A stretch of DNA of 64,000 nucleotides from assembly GCA_946550725.1 (NCBI GenBank), contig CAMNQX010000004.1, positions 1 to 64,000 on the forward strand, read 5' to 3'. Positions 27,778 through 35,487 of the stretch are shown here, in pieces. The position numbers were made by a program, and so were the translations under genes. Position 1 is the first letter of the stretch, and each line of letters opens with the position of its first letter. The notes under the pieces are model-generated. The model had not been told where the DNA came from and did not search any database. It saw only the letters and a program-made list of their open reading frames with translations. This DNA is from an uncultured Clostridia bacterium. GTDB taxonomy: Bacteria; Bacillota; Clostridia; Oscillospirales; Oscillospiraceae.

Positions 27778-28632
27778 TCAGCGCACCTCCTTCTTAAACA
27801 GATTGCAGGTCTCTTCGTGGGCGTGACGCTCGAAGCTCTGATACATCATACCCCGGGACATAGCCTCATCAAAGTCCACCTCGTAGCCGTTGAAGTCGGG
27901 GCCGTCCACACAAGCGAACTTGGTGACCGCCTTGCCATCCTGATGGAGGGTGAGGCGGCAGCCGCCACACATGCCGGTGCCGTCGATCATGATGGGGTTC
28001 ATGGACACCATGCAGGGGATGCCGGTGGGCTTGGTGGCCTGGACCACAAACTTCATCATAATGAGCGGCCCAATGGTGATGACCTCGTCAAAGGTCTCGC
28101 CGGCGGCAAACATCTCGTTGAGGGGCACGCACACGTTGCCCTCCCGGCCATAGGAACCGTCGTCGGTCATGACATGGAGTGTGTCGGACACGGCGCGGAA
28201 CTCGTCCTCCAGGATCAGCAGGTCCTTGGAGCGGAAGCCGATGATAGAGGTGACCTGGCAGCCCAGCTCATGGAGCTTCTGGGCGATGGGCAGGGCGATG
28301 GCACAGCCTACGCCGCCGCCCACCACGCACACCTTCTTCAGCCCTTCCACATGGGTAGGCACACCCAGAGGACCGACAAAGTCGTGGATGCAGTCACCGG
28401 CGTTGAGGTGGTTGAGCTTTTCGGTGGTGGCGCCCACGATCTGGAAAATGATGCTGACGGTGCCCGCCTCCCGGTCATAGCCAGCCACGGTCAGAGGGAT
28501 GCGCTCCCCCGTCTCGTCCACACGCAGGATGATGAACTGACCCGGCTGAGCCTTGGCGGCCACAAAGGGCGCCTCGATGTCCATCTTCGTCACGGTGGGA
28601 TTGAGCACTTGCTTGTTGACGATCTTATACAT
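27778..28632 (-). CDS. nfnA: NfnA-type FAD/[2Fe-2S] subunit (SudB-like)
   Basis: A 284-residue protein of the ferredoxin-NADP reductase/dihydroorotate dehydrogenase electron-transfer type. It shows an FAD barrel (GQFIILRVDETGERIPLTVAG, residues 35-55), a nucleotide site (VVGGGVGCAIALPIAQ near 110) and a C-terminal [2Fe-2S] ligand segment MCGGCRLTLHQDG with a later Cys (FACVDGP). This is the NAD(H)-binding subunit of NfnAB. It has its own promoter, 55 bases upstream of the start, just after the RnfB-less operon on the same strand. Confidence 0.9.
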   Translation of the reverse strand: MYKIVNKQVLNPTVTKMDIEAPFVAAKAQPGQFIILRVDETGERIPLTVAGYDREAGTVSIIFQIVGATTEKLNHLNAGDCIHDFVGPLGVPTHVEGLKKVCVVGGGVGCAIALPIAQKLHELGCQVTSIIGFRSKDLLILEDEFRAVSDTLHVMTDDGSYGREGNVCVPLNEMFAAGETFDEVITIGPLIMMKFVVQATKPTGIPCMVSMNPIMIDGTGMCGGCRLTLHQDGKAVTKFACVDGPDFNGYEVDFDEAMSRGMMYQSFERHAHEETCNLFKKEVR

Positions 28633-28686
28633 GACATCCTCTCCTATTCTTTCAAATTTTGAGGGTTTGCTGGTCGCAATAGAATT

Positions 28687-28715
28687 AGTATACCGAACTT
28701 TTTCTCCCGCGTCAA
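28687..28715 (-). promoter_or_regulatory. promoter of nfnAB
   Basis: On the minus strand TTGACG (28710-28715), 17 bases and TATACT (28687-28692), in the 99-base gap after the Gx transporter gene. Confidence 0.75.
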
Positions 28716-28731
28716 TAGGGGCACGCTGGAA

Positions 28732-29229
28732 TCAGCGGGGCGTCCACTTTTCCAGCCGTTTCACCGCGATCCCGGCCACCAGGCCGATGACGATCCCGGC
28801 CACCGTGCCGCTGACCAGCAGCATGGGGAGATAGTAGGTGAACAACTGGGCGGTGTCGGTGACAAAATAGGCCACGCACACCTGGCCAATGTTGTGGAAC
28901 AGGCCGCCCACCACACTCACCGAAACGCAGGAAAAGGGGGTGAAGCGTTTCATGACCACCATCACCGTCAAGGACAGCATACCGCCCACCAGACTGTACG
29001 CCAGACTCAAAACACTGCCAAAGAGCAGACTGGTCAGGACGATGCGGACCAGGTTGACGGCGTAGGCCTCCTTGACGCCCACCCGGTAGAGCACAAAAAC
29101 AATGGCGATGTTGGGCAGTCCCAGCTTCATGCCCGGCGGGAGCATGGTGGGGATCTGGCTCTCCACAAAAGAGAAGATCATAGCCAGCGCAGTGCAAAGG
29201 CTCAGCATGGTCAGCTTGGAGGTCTTCAT
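28732..29229 (-). CDS. Gx transporter family membrane protein (EetB-like)
   Basis: A 165-residue membrane protein with five or so hydrophobic segments. Seen: SFVESQIPTMLPPGMKLGLPNIAIVF near residue 22, the hallmark of the family annotated as Gx transporter or heptaprenyl diphosphate synthase component I. I recall the same family being named EetB in flavin-based extracellular electron transfer loci of Listeria and lactic acid bacteria, next to a NusG-II protein. The same pairing is seen here, four bases apart. It is the last gene of the RnfB-less operon. Confidence 0.82.
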   Translation of the reverse strand: MKTSKLTMLSLCTALAMIFSFVESQIPTMLPPGMKLGLPNIAIVFVLYRVGVKEAYAVNLVRIVLTSLLFGSVLSLAYSLVGGMLSLTVMVVMKRFTPFSCVSVSVVGGLFHNIGQVCVAYFVTDTAQLFTYYLPMLLVSGTVAGIVIGLVAGIAVKRLEKWTPR

Positions 29230-29233
29230 TTCC

Positions 29234-29587
29234 TCACCCCACGATCTCTACGAAGTCGTCTCCCCCGCCCACCACCGTCACCGTCAGCTTATTGGGCAGA
29301 CAGGTGATAGTCTCGTTGGTATTGGCGATGGCACCCTGGTTCATACAGTAGTGGTCAGGGCAGTTGGCCTCGATCATCCGGGCTTTGCCCTCCTTGATCT
29401 CCAGCACATTGGTTCCGCCGTTGAGGGGATACGTCCCGTCCGCCGCCAGAGAGTAGGTCGCCTGCTCCTTCCCTTCTACCCGAACGACCACCGCGCCCCC
29501 CGCCCGCTTCCCCAGGCGGGAAGCGAGCAGGAGGGCGGCGGCGGCAAGCAGGATCGTGCCGATCAAAAGGAAGTCCCGCTTTTTCAT
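29234..29587 (-). CDS. NusG domain II protein, membrane anchored (EetA-like)
   Basis: A 117-residue protein with one N-terminal membrane anchor (residues 5-22) and an exported NusG_II domain (PF07009) containing EANCPDHYCMNQGAI, with two cysteines six residues apart. It is not a transcription factor; the domain name is structural. Families with this layout are paired with Gx transporter proteins, and I recall the pair as EetA/EetB. It lies seven bases after rnfA and four before the Gx gene, in one operon. Confidence 0.83.
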   Translation of the reverse strand: MKKRDFLLIGTILLAAAALLLASRLGKRAGGAVVVRVEGKEQATYSLAADGTYPLNGGTNVLEIKEGKARMIEANCPDHYCMNQGAIANTNETITCLPNKLTVTVVGGGDDFVEIVG

Positions 29588-29594
29588 TCGCTTG

Positions 29595-30143
29595 TTAGAA
29601 CGCCAGCAGAGCCAGCGCGATCATGCCCGCGCACAGCAGGTTGACGGGCAGTCCGCGGAAGGAGGCGGGAACGGCGTCCTGGTCGATCTTGGAGCTGAGC
29701 TTGGCGAACACGGTCATGGTGATCATGAAGCCGATGCCCACGGCAAAGGCGGTGACCAGCGCCTCCACATAGCCCAGGGCGGTGTTGTGGATACAAAGGC
29801 CCATCACCGCGCCGTTGATGGCGAACTTCATGAAGTCCACCTTGCAGAAGGTCTCAAACTTGTTCCTGGTAAACAGGTGGATGACCTCTACCACGATCAG
29901 CATCACCAGCACAAAGGCCATGTTCTGGAGGTAGGGTGCGCTTTTGAGTACATAGGTCTGGATGGGCCAGGTAATGGCGGTGGAGACCACCATCACCAGG
30001 GTGGTCATCAGGCCCACCAGCAGAGACTTGCGGGAGGAACGCTCATTTTCAATGACGGCCCCGGTGCCCAGGAAATGGAGCAGAGCGTAGTTGTTGGACA
30101 GCAGGCCCGCCAACAAAATTCCAAGGATCACATTAAAACTCAT
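29595..30143 (-). CDS. rnfA: RnfA, membrane subunit of the RnfB-less complex
   Basis: A 182-residue membrane protein with six hydrophobic segments. Seen: LSNNYALLHFLGTGAVIENE near residue 15, and LCIHNTALGYVEA near 125. Conserved cysteines of RnfA/RnfE sit in membrane half-helices and hold a [2Fe-2S] cluster in solved Rnf/Nqr structures. Here the first half-helix carries NNYALLHFLG where canonical RnfA has a NFVLxxFLGxCPFLG pattern with Cys. The second Rnf operon at 46077 keeps that Cys (GICPFLG). The overlap with rnfE is four bases. Confidence 0.85.
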   Translation of the reverse strand: MSFNVILGILLAGLLSNNYALLHFLGTGAVIENERSSRKSLLVGLMTTLVMVVSTAITWPIQTYVLKSAPYLQNMAFVLVMLIVVEVIHLFTRNKFETFCKVDFMKFAINGAVMGLCIHNTALGYVEALVTAFAVGIGFMITMTVFAKLSSKIDQDAVPASFRGLPVNLLCAGMIALALLAF

Positions 30144-30742
30144 GCCGCAACATCCTCCTTTTCCGTTTCTTTCTTACCGCTGAGCTTACGCATCACGGCG
30201 AAGACAATGGCCAGCACCAGGTAGCCGCCGAACACCCCGCTGAGGGCGGAGATGCGGAAGTCCTGCATAAAGGGGATGGAAATGCCCCAGATGGAGCCGC
30301 TGCCCAGGATCTCCCGGATGACGGCGCACACCGCCATGACGAAGGTGAACAGCAGGCCGGTCCCGATGGCGGTCTTGATGGAGGGACCCTCCCCCATATG
30401 GCCGGAGACGTGCTCCGCGTCCCGGTAGGGCACGGCGCTGACGCTGAGGGCGGCCAAATGGACACCCAGCATATTGACCACGCCGGGGAAATGGGCTTCC
30501 ATCACCATCTGAATGAGGGAGACAAAGCCGGTAATGATGAGGATATAGATGGGCAGATGGGCGGCCTGGGGGATCACCTTACGCAGGGCGGAGATCACCA
30601 CCGCGCTGAAAAACAGGGCCAGCAGCACGGCCACGCCCATACCGATGGCAGCACGCAGGTCGTTGCTGGACGCCATAACGAAGCCCACGCCCAGGGGAAG
30701 GAGGATGCCGGCCTCCTTCATGCCGGTATTGGTCTTATTCAT
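30140..30742 (-). CDS. rnfE: RnfE, membrane subunit of the RnfB-less complex
   Basis: A 200-residue polytopic membrane protein of the RnfA/RnfE/NqrD family. Seen: GVGFVMASSNDLRAAIGMGVAVLLALFFSAVVISALRKVIP, MLGVHLAALSVSAVPYR and an REILGSGSIWG motif near residue 145 that is conserved in RnfE. It overlaps rnfG by eight bases and rnfA by four. Canonical RnfE has a conserved Cys in the NCIILGR-like segment; here that segment reads LAALSVSAVPYRDAE, without Cys. Confidence 0.85.
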   Translation of the reverse strand: MNKTNTGMKEAGILLPLGVGFVMASSNDLRAAIGMGVAVLLALFFSAVVISALRKVIPQAAHLPIYILIITGFVSLIQMVMEAHFPGVVNMLGVHLAALSVSAVPYRDAEHVSGHMGEGPSIKTAIGTGLLFTFVMAVCAVIREILGSGSIWGISIPFMQDFRISALSGVFGGYLVLAIVFAVMRKLSGKKETEKEDVAA

Positions 30743-32069
30743 TGGTAGACACCTCCGGTTCAGTAAGTTGAGCGCCCGCGTAGACCACGAACGCGTCTCC
30801 CAGGGACTGCTTCATCGCGTTGGATGTCATGGTCGCGCCGGAAATCTCCACCTTGGCCGTCTCCTCCGGCGACCAGATCGCGCCCAGCCCCTGCAGGCCG
30901 GCCTTATAGGCGTTGGGATCAAAGCTGGAGATGGACGGGTTCTGGTAGGCGAAGTATTCCTGCTCGAAGATGACGGTCTTGGCGTCCACCTTAGCGATGG
31001 CGCCGGCGGCGTCGATGATGACGTACACGTCCATGTCCTCATAGCCGTAGCTCTTGGAGTAGAAGCCGTAATAGATCTCGCCGTTCACATCGAAGGAGGC
31101 GGCGGCCACCACGGTGTTGCAGCGGGGCAGCTCCAAGGCGATCATGTTGGCCGCGCCCTCCATCATGCGGCCGAACTTCTCCTGGGCGGCGGCGTTGAAG
31201 TCCTCCTGGTTGGCGGAGGCGTGGGCGGTGGCCAGAGCCACCGCGTCGGGGTTGTCCGCCGTGACGTCGTTCTCCTCGGTGTCATAGACCCAGCACTTGC
31301 CCGCGGCGTTGGTGATGGCCATGACCATGCTCTCGCCCTTGGGCACGATATAGGCGAAGCCGGAGCCGTTGACCGCCTTGTAGGCGGCCACCGCGCCGTC
31401 CACCTCGATAGGCTCGGCCTTCAGGTTGCCGGTGGGATCGGCCATGCCAGGGAACACGGAGGGGATCAGCTCGGTGAGGAGCTGGTCGTCGCCCTTCACG
31501 CCCTCGGCGATGAGGCCGTTGGCGATCAGCGCGCTGAGGCCGTCGCTCACCCCCTGCTTAAAGGCGGTGGAGGAGAAGGTGGTCCCCGCCACCAGGCCCA
31601 CATCGGCCAGGGCAGAGTCCTTGCCGATGTAGGTGTCCAGATAGCCGGGGTCCTTGGCGCGGAAATCGTAGGCTTCCGTGTCGTTATACGCGTCGATCTG
31701 CACCTTGATGATCTTGCCCTCGGCGTCCACGCCCAGGGTGATCTCCATAGGCTCCTTGGAGTACTGGGAGGTGGCGGTGGTCTTCACCGCGTAGCCCATA
31801 CCGTTGGCTTCCTTGTAGATAGCAGTGACCGTCGCAGGCACGTCCACCAGAGTGGTGGGCACAGAGCCGTCGGCGGCGTAGATCTGGGCGTCGCCGTCAA
31901 AGGACGCGCCCTCGGGCATGACCGCCAGCAGCGGGCCGTAGACCGCCCCGGCGTTGTTGGCCTCAATGAGAGGCCCGGTGTAGAAATTCAGGCCGAACAT
32001 GGCCGCGCTGAACACCAGCACGATGACCACGATCAGCGCGATGGCTTTCACAAGGTCGGTATGTTTCAT
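30735..32069 (-). CDS. rnfG: RnfG-like protein with two FMN-binding modules
   Basis: A 444-residue protein, about twice the length of ordinary RnfG (209 residues in the second operon). It has one N-terminal membrane helix (residues 10-30) then two FMN_bind-like modules. The C-terminal module has the canonical flavinylation motif SGATMTS at 410-416 (Thr413). The N-terminal module has AGTTFSS at 161-167, with the acceptor Thr164 kept but the preceding Ser changed to Ala. Both are predicted outside the membrane. The start at 32069 overlaps the rnfD stop by one base (TGATG). Confidence 0.87.
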   Translation of the reverse strand: MKHTDLVKAIALIVVIVLVFSAAMFGLNFYTGPLIEANNAGAVYGPLLAVMPEGASFDGDAQIYAADGSVPTTLVDVPATVTAIYKEANGMGYAVKTTATSQYSKEPMEITLGVDAEGKIIKVQIDAYNDTEAYDFRAKDPGYLDTYIGKDSALADVGLVAGTTFSSTAFKQGVSDGLSALIANGLIAEGVKGDDQLLTELIPSVFPGMADPTGNLKAEPIEVDGAVAAYKAVNGSGFAYIVPKGESMVMAITNAAGKCWVYDTEENDVTADNPDAVALATAHASANQEDFNAAAQEKFGRMMEGAANMIALELPRCNTVVAAASFDVNGEIYYGFYSKSYGYEDMDVYVIIDAAGAIAKVDAKTVIFEQEYFAYQNPSISSFDPNAYKAGLQGLGAIWSPEETAKVEISGATMTSNAMKQSLGDAFVVYAGAQLTEPEVSTNE

Positions 32070-33007
32070 CACTTAATACCTCCCAACGTCTTTTTGGCCG
32101 TCCACTGCTCCAGGAAGGGGGTGAACAGGTTCATCACCAGGATGGAGATGGACACGCCCTCGGGGTAGGAGCCAAACTGGCGGATGGCAAAGGTAATGAG
32201 GCCCGCGCCCACGCAGAACAGCACGCGGCCCGCCCCGGTGGTGGGGGTGGTAACATAGTCGGTGGCCATGAACACAGCGCCCAGCACCAGGCCGCCGGCC
32301 AGCACCTGAGCCAGTGCGTAAACGGGATCCTGGGTGAAGGCCAGATAGCACACGAACACCGTACCCATAAAGGCCACAGGGACGTACCACTTAATGACCT
32401 TGCGCACCACCAGATACACAAAGCCGATGAGCAGAGCCGCGGCGCAGGTCTCGCCGATGGCGCCGCCGTGGAGGCCCAGGAACAGGTCCTTCAGGCTGGG
32501 GGCGGCGGACAGACCGTCCACCCCGGTCTTCAGCGCGGACAGCGGAGTCGCGGTGGACTCCAGCTCCACAAAGCGGACGGGGTTGGCCCCGCCGCCCACC
32601 GCGCCGAAGGTCAGCAGCATCAGTACACGGGCGGCGATGGCGGGGTTGACGATGTTCTTGCCAATGCCGCCGAACAGGCCCTTGACCACCACCACGGCAA
32701 AAATGGAACCCACGGCGCACTGCCAAAGGGGCACGTTGGTGCTCAGGTTGAGGCCCAGCAGCAGGCCGGTGACCACGGCGGAGCAGTCCTTGACGGTCTG
32801 CTTCTTGTGGACGCAGAGGTTAAAGATAGCTTCGCCCGCCACGGCGGCGACCACGCAGGTGGCCAGCACCAGCAGGGCCTTGGTCCCAAACAGCACCACG
32901 CCCATGATGGCGGCGGGCACCAGCGCGATGACCACGTCCAGCATGATGTTGCCGGTCCCGATCCCGCTGTGGATGTGGGGAGCGGCGGAAATGTGAAGTT
33001 CTTTCAT
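32069..33007 (-). CDS. rnfD: RnfD, membrane subunit of the RnfB-less complex
   Basis: A 312-residue NqrB/RnfD-family membrane protein. Seen: opening SAAPHIHSGIGTGNIMLDVVIALVPA, then LFGGIGKNIVNPAIAARVL, and the covalent FMN motif STATPLSAL with Thr154. Late segment FMATDYVTTPTTGAGR binds riboflavin or FMN in relatives. It overlaps rnfC by four bases. The start at 33007 is chosen by homology and the GGGGAAGAAGGG ribosome site. Confidence 0.92.
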   Translation of the reverse strand: MKELHISAAPHIHSGIGTGNIMLDVVIALVPAAIMGVVLFGTKALLVLATCVVAAVAGEAIFNLCVHKKQTVKDCSAVVTGLLLGLNLSTNVPLWQCAVGSIFAVVVVKGLFGGIGKNIVNPAIAARVLMLLTFGAVGGGANPVRFVELESTATPLSALKTGVDGLSAAPSLKDLFLGLHGGAIGETCAAALLIGFVYLVVRKVIKWYVPVAFMGTVFVCYLAFTQDPVYALAQVLAGGLVLGAVFMATDYVTTPTTGAGRVLFCVGAGLITFAIRQFGSYPEGVSISILVMNLFTPFLEQWTAKKTLGGIK

Positions 33008-34368
33008 CCCTTCTTCCCCTCCTCTTTCTCTTTCTTGGCGGCGGCGTATTTCTTCAGCCAGCCCTTGGCCTCCTGGTTCCAGCCCAGCAGGGGCCGGTGG
33101 GCCGGGCAGATGTAGGAGCAGCAGCCGCAGTCCACACACTGGCGCACGCCAGTGTCGATGAGCTTCTTCTCCTTTGCCTCCTCGTCCTTGGTCTGGAGCG
33201 CGCCGTAGACGGCCCAGACGGTGATGTTGATGGGGCACTTCTCCACGCACTTGCCGCAATGGATGCAGTTGGTGGCGTCGGGAAGGACGGCGTGCTTCTC
33301 GTCAAAGACCAGCACGGCGTTGGACACCTTCACGATGGGGCTGTCCACAGACACCACGGCGTTGCCGTTCATGGGCCCGCCGATAACCACCTTGCCCGGC
33401 TCGCCCTTCAGCTCCACATGGTCCAGCAGGTAGCTGATGCGGGTGCCGATGGGGGCGATAAAGTTCTTGGGGGTCTTCACGCCGGGGCCGTCCACGGTGA
33501 CAATGCGCTCCACCAGGGGCATACCCGTCTCCATGTACTCCGCCATCTTGGCGAAGGAGGAGACGTTGATGATAACGGCGTGGAACGCTGGGAACCGCTT
33601 GCCCGCGATGGCCACGCGGCCGGTGGCGTTGTAGAGGGTCACCTGCTTGGCGCCCTGGGGATAAATGGCCTCCAGCTCGTGGACCTTGGCATAGGGCTTG
33701 TCCGCCAGCGCCTCACGCAGCTTGGCGATGGCGTCGGGCTTGTTCTTCTCCACACAGATGAGGAAGGTAGCGTCCTTCAGATACTCCATCATGTTGTTGC
33801 GGAGATACTCCACACCCTTCACGATGAGGTCGGTGTGGTCCACCATCATGCGGTGGTCGGAGGTGATGTACGGCTCACACTCGGCGGCGTTGACCAGAAC
33901 GGTGTCCACCGTGTACTGGCCGCTGCACATCTCGTTGAACTTGGCCCAGGTGGGGAAGGCCGCGCCGCCCAGGCCAACCAGGCCGCTCTCCCGGAGGGCC
34001 TGCAGGAACTCCTCCGTGCCGTTGACCACGGGAGGCTTCAGGTCAGGGTCCTTCTCCATCTTACCGTCGCTCTCGATGCGGATAGCGAGGGTGGTGCCGC
34101 CCTTGGCGGTGGGGATGGGGGCGATCTCCGCCACGGTGCCGGACACGGTGGCGTGGACCGGGGACGAGAACCGTCCCTCTTCCCGGGCGATGAGCTGCCC
34201 GACCCGCACGTAGTCGCCCACCTTGACGATGGGCTCCGCGTCATGCCCCGAGTGCATGTTCATGGGCAGGATGACCTCGCTGGGGACAGGGAGGCGCTCC
34301 GGCACACACGCGGCTGTGTGCTTGTTGTGGGGAACGTGTAGAGACGAAATGTTTTTTCGTTTCAGCAT
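33004..34368 (-). CDS. rnfC: RnfC, NADH-facing Fe-S flavoprotein of the RnfB-less complex
   Basis: A 454-residue protein. It has an N-terminal RnfC domain, the NADH/FMN-site loop GLGGAAFPTWAKF near residue 130, a SLBB domain, and two [4Fe-4S] motifs: CIHCGKCVEKCPIN near residue 370 and CVDCGCCSYICPAH near 410. In Rnf it exchanges electrons with NAD+/NADH. In this operon, with no RnfB, it would be the only cytoplasmic entry point. AAGGAGAGAGG precedes the ATG and apbE ends 24 bases upstream. Confidence 0.93.
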   Translation of the reverse strand: MLKRKNISSLHVPHNKHTAACVPERLPVPSEVILPMNMHSGHDAEPIVKVGDYVRVGQLIAREEGRFSSPVHATVSGTVAEIAPIPTAKGGTTLAIRIESDGKMEKDPDLKPPVVNGTEEFLQALRESGLVGLGGAAFPTWAKFNEMCSGQYTVDTVLVNAAECEPYITSDHRMMVDHTDLIVKGVEYLRNNMMEYLKDATFLICVEKNKPDAIAKLREALADKPYAKVHELEAIYPQGAKQVTLYNATGRVAIAGKRFPAFHAVIINVSSFAKMAEYMETGMPLVERIVTVDGPGVKTPKNFIAPIGTRISYLLDHVELKGEPGKVVIGGPMNGNAVVSVDSPIVKVSNAVLVFDEKHAVLPDATNCIHCGKCVEKCPINITVWAVYGALQTKDEEAKEKKLIDTGVRQCVDCGCCSYICPAHRPLLGWNQEAKGWLKKYAAAKKEKEEGKKG

Positions 34369-34392
34369 GTTACCTCTCTCCTTCTTTCTTTG

Positions 34393-35469
34393 CTATTTTG
34401 TATCTGAATCCCTGTTGATCGGGTGGATCCCGTCGGTATAGGTCTGGTTGCCGTCCAAGTCGATCCAGAGGACCTGAACATCGTCCTCCAGTCGGTCGAT
34501 GAGGGCTTGTCCCTCGCTCTGGGGCATACAGAACAGCGTGGTGGACAGCGCGTCGGCCAGACCGCTGTCCCTGGTGATGACGGACACCGAGGCAAAATAT
34601 TGGGCGGGCATCAAGGTGTCAGGGTCGATAATGTGGTGATACCGCACCCCGTCCACGGTGAAAAACCGTTCATAGACGCCGGAGGTCACGCAGGAGGTGT
34701 CCGCCAGGTCCAAATACATGGCGTAGGCGCTCTCGTGGGCAAGGGGGTCCTTGATCCCCGTCATCCAGCCGCTCCCGTCCGGCTTTTCGCCAATAATACG
34801 GATGTTGCCGCCGATATTGAGGACGTAGCTCGACGCGCCCCGCTCCTCCAGCAGCCGGGCAGCCTGTTCGGTGGCGTAGCCCTTGCCGATGGCGCCCACG
34901 TCCAGCCGGGCGTCGGGGTCGGTGATGCGGACAGTGAGGGCTTCCTCGTCCAGTTCCAGAAGCTCCAGCCCCGTGTGGGTCTTGGCTTCCTCTAAGAGGT
35001 CCATGGCTGGGATGGTGGCGTTGGCAGAGTCGTCCGCCGCCCGCTCCCGACAGTCATGCCAGGGCCTCAGCACCGCGCCAAACATGATGTTCAGCGTCCC
35101 GTCTGTCTCCTCGCACAGCTCCTTGGCGTAGACCAGAAATTCCATGGTCTCCCGGTCTACCTCCACCGCCTCTCCCCCGGCGTTTTTGTTCACGGTGCAG
35201 AGGTTGTTCATGCCGCTGTACCCGTGATAGATGTCCAGCCGCCGGTGGTAGGCGTCCAGCAGTTCTTCCGCGGCGGCGGCATTTTCCTCAAACACCGCTT
35301 CATCGTCGCCGGCGTAGCTGGTAATGGTGGAAACCGTGTCAAAAAAGGTGTAGTAGGTCTTTCCTTGTGGTTCCTTCTTTTGTGCGACAATAGGGCACCC
35401 CGTCAAAAAGACGGGGAACCCTATTGCAAAGCACAGGCAGATGAACTTTTTCCAAAGCTTCATGCCCAT
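34393..35469 (-). CDS. apbE: FAD:protein FMN transferase ApbE, lipoprotein
   Basis: A 358-residue exported flavin transferase that attaches FMN to Thr or Ser in SGAT-type motifs. It has an N-terminal lipobox FLTGC (Cys near residue 25). Family marks are YTFFDTVSTI, FNIMFGAV-like LNIMFGAVLRPWHD, LDVGAIGKGYATEQAA (residues 215-230), and NIGGNIRIIG, and the metal-binding C-terminal HHIIDPDTLMPAQ. It lies between the repeat lipoprotein (18 bases) and rnfC. No strong ribosome site is seen before the first ATG, so translation may be coupled. Confidence 0.93.
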   Translation of the reverse strand: MGMKLWKKFICLCFAIGFPVFLTGCPIVAQKKEPQGKTYYTFFDTVSTITSYAGDDEAVFEENAAAAEELLDAYHRRLDIYHGYSGMNNLCTVNKNAGGEAVEVDRETMEFLVYAKELCEETDGTLNIMFGAVLRPWHDCRERAADDSANATIPAMDLLEEAKTHTGLELLELDEEALTVRITDPDARLDVGAIGKGYATEQAARLLEERGASSYVLNIGGNIRIIGEKPDGSGWMTGIKDPLAHESAYAMYLDLADTSCVTSGVYERFFTVDGVRYHHIIDPDTLMPAQYFASVSVITRDSGLADALSTTLFCMPQSEGQALIDRLEDDVQVLWIDLDGNQTYTDGIHPINRDSDTK

Positions 35470-35487
35470 ATTTAGGTTTGGTAGGAC

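Noticed and set aside
30549-32168. A 539-residue plus-strand frame opposite rnfG
   Set aside because: Antisense artefact of high GC; Gly/Val/His-rich without a domain. The rnfG frame has membrane helix and flavinylation motif.
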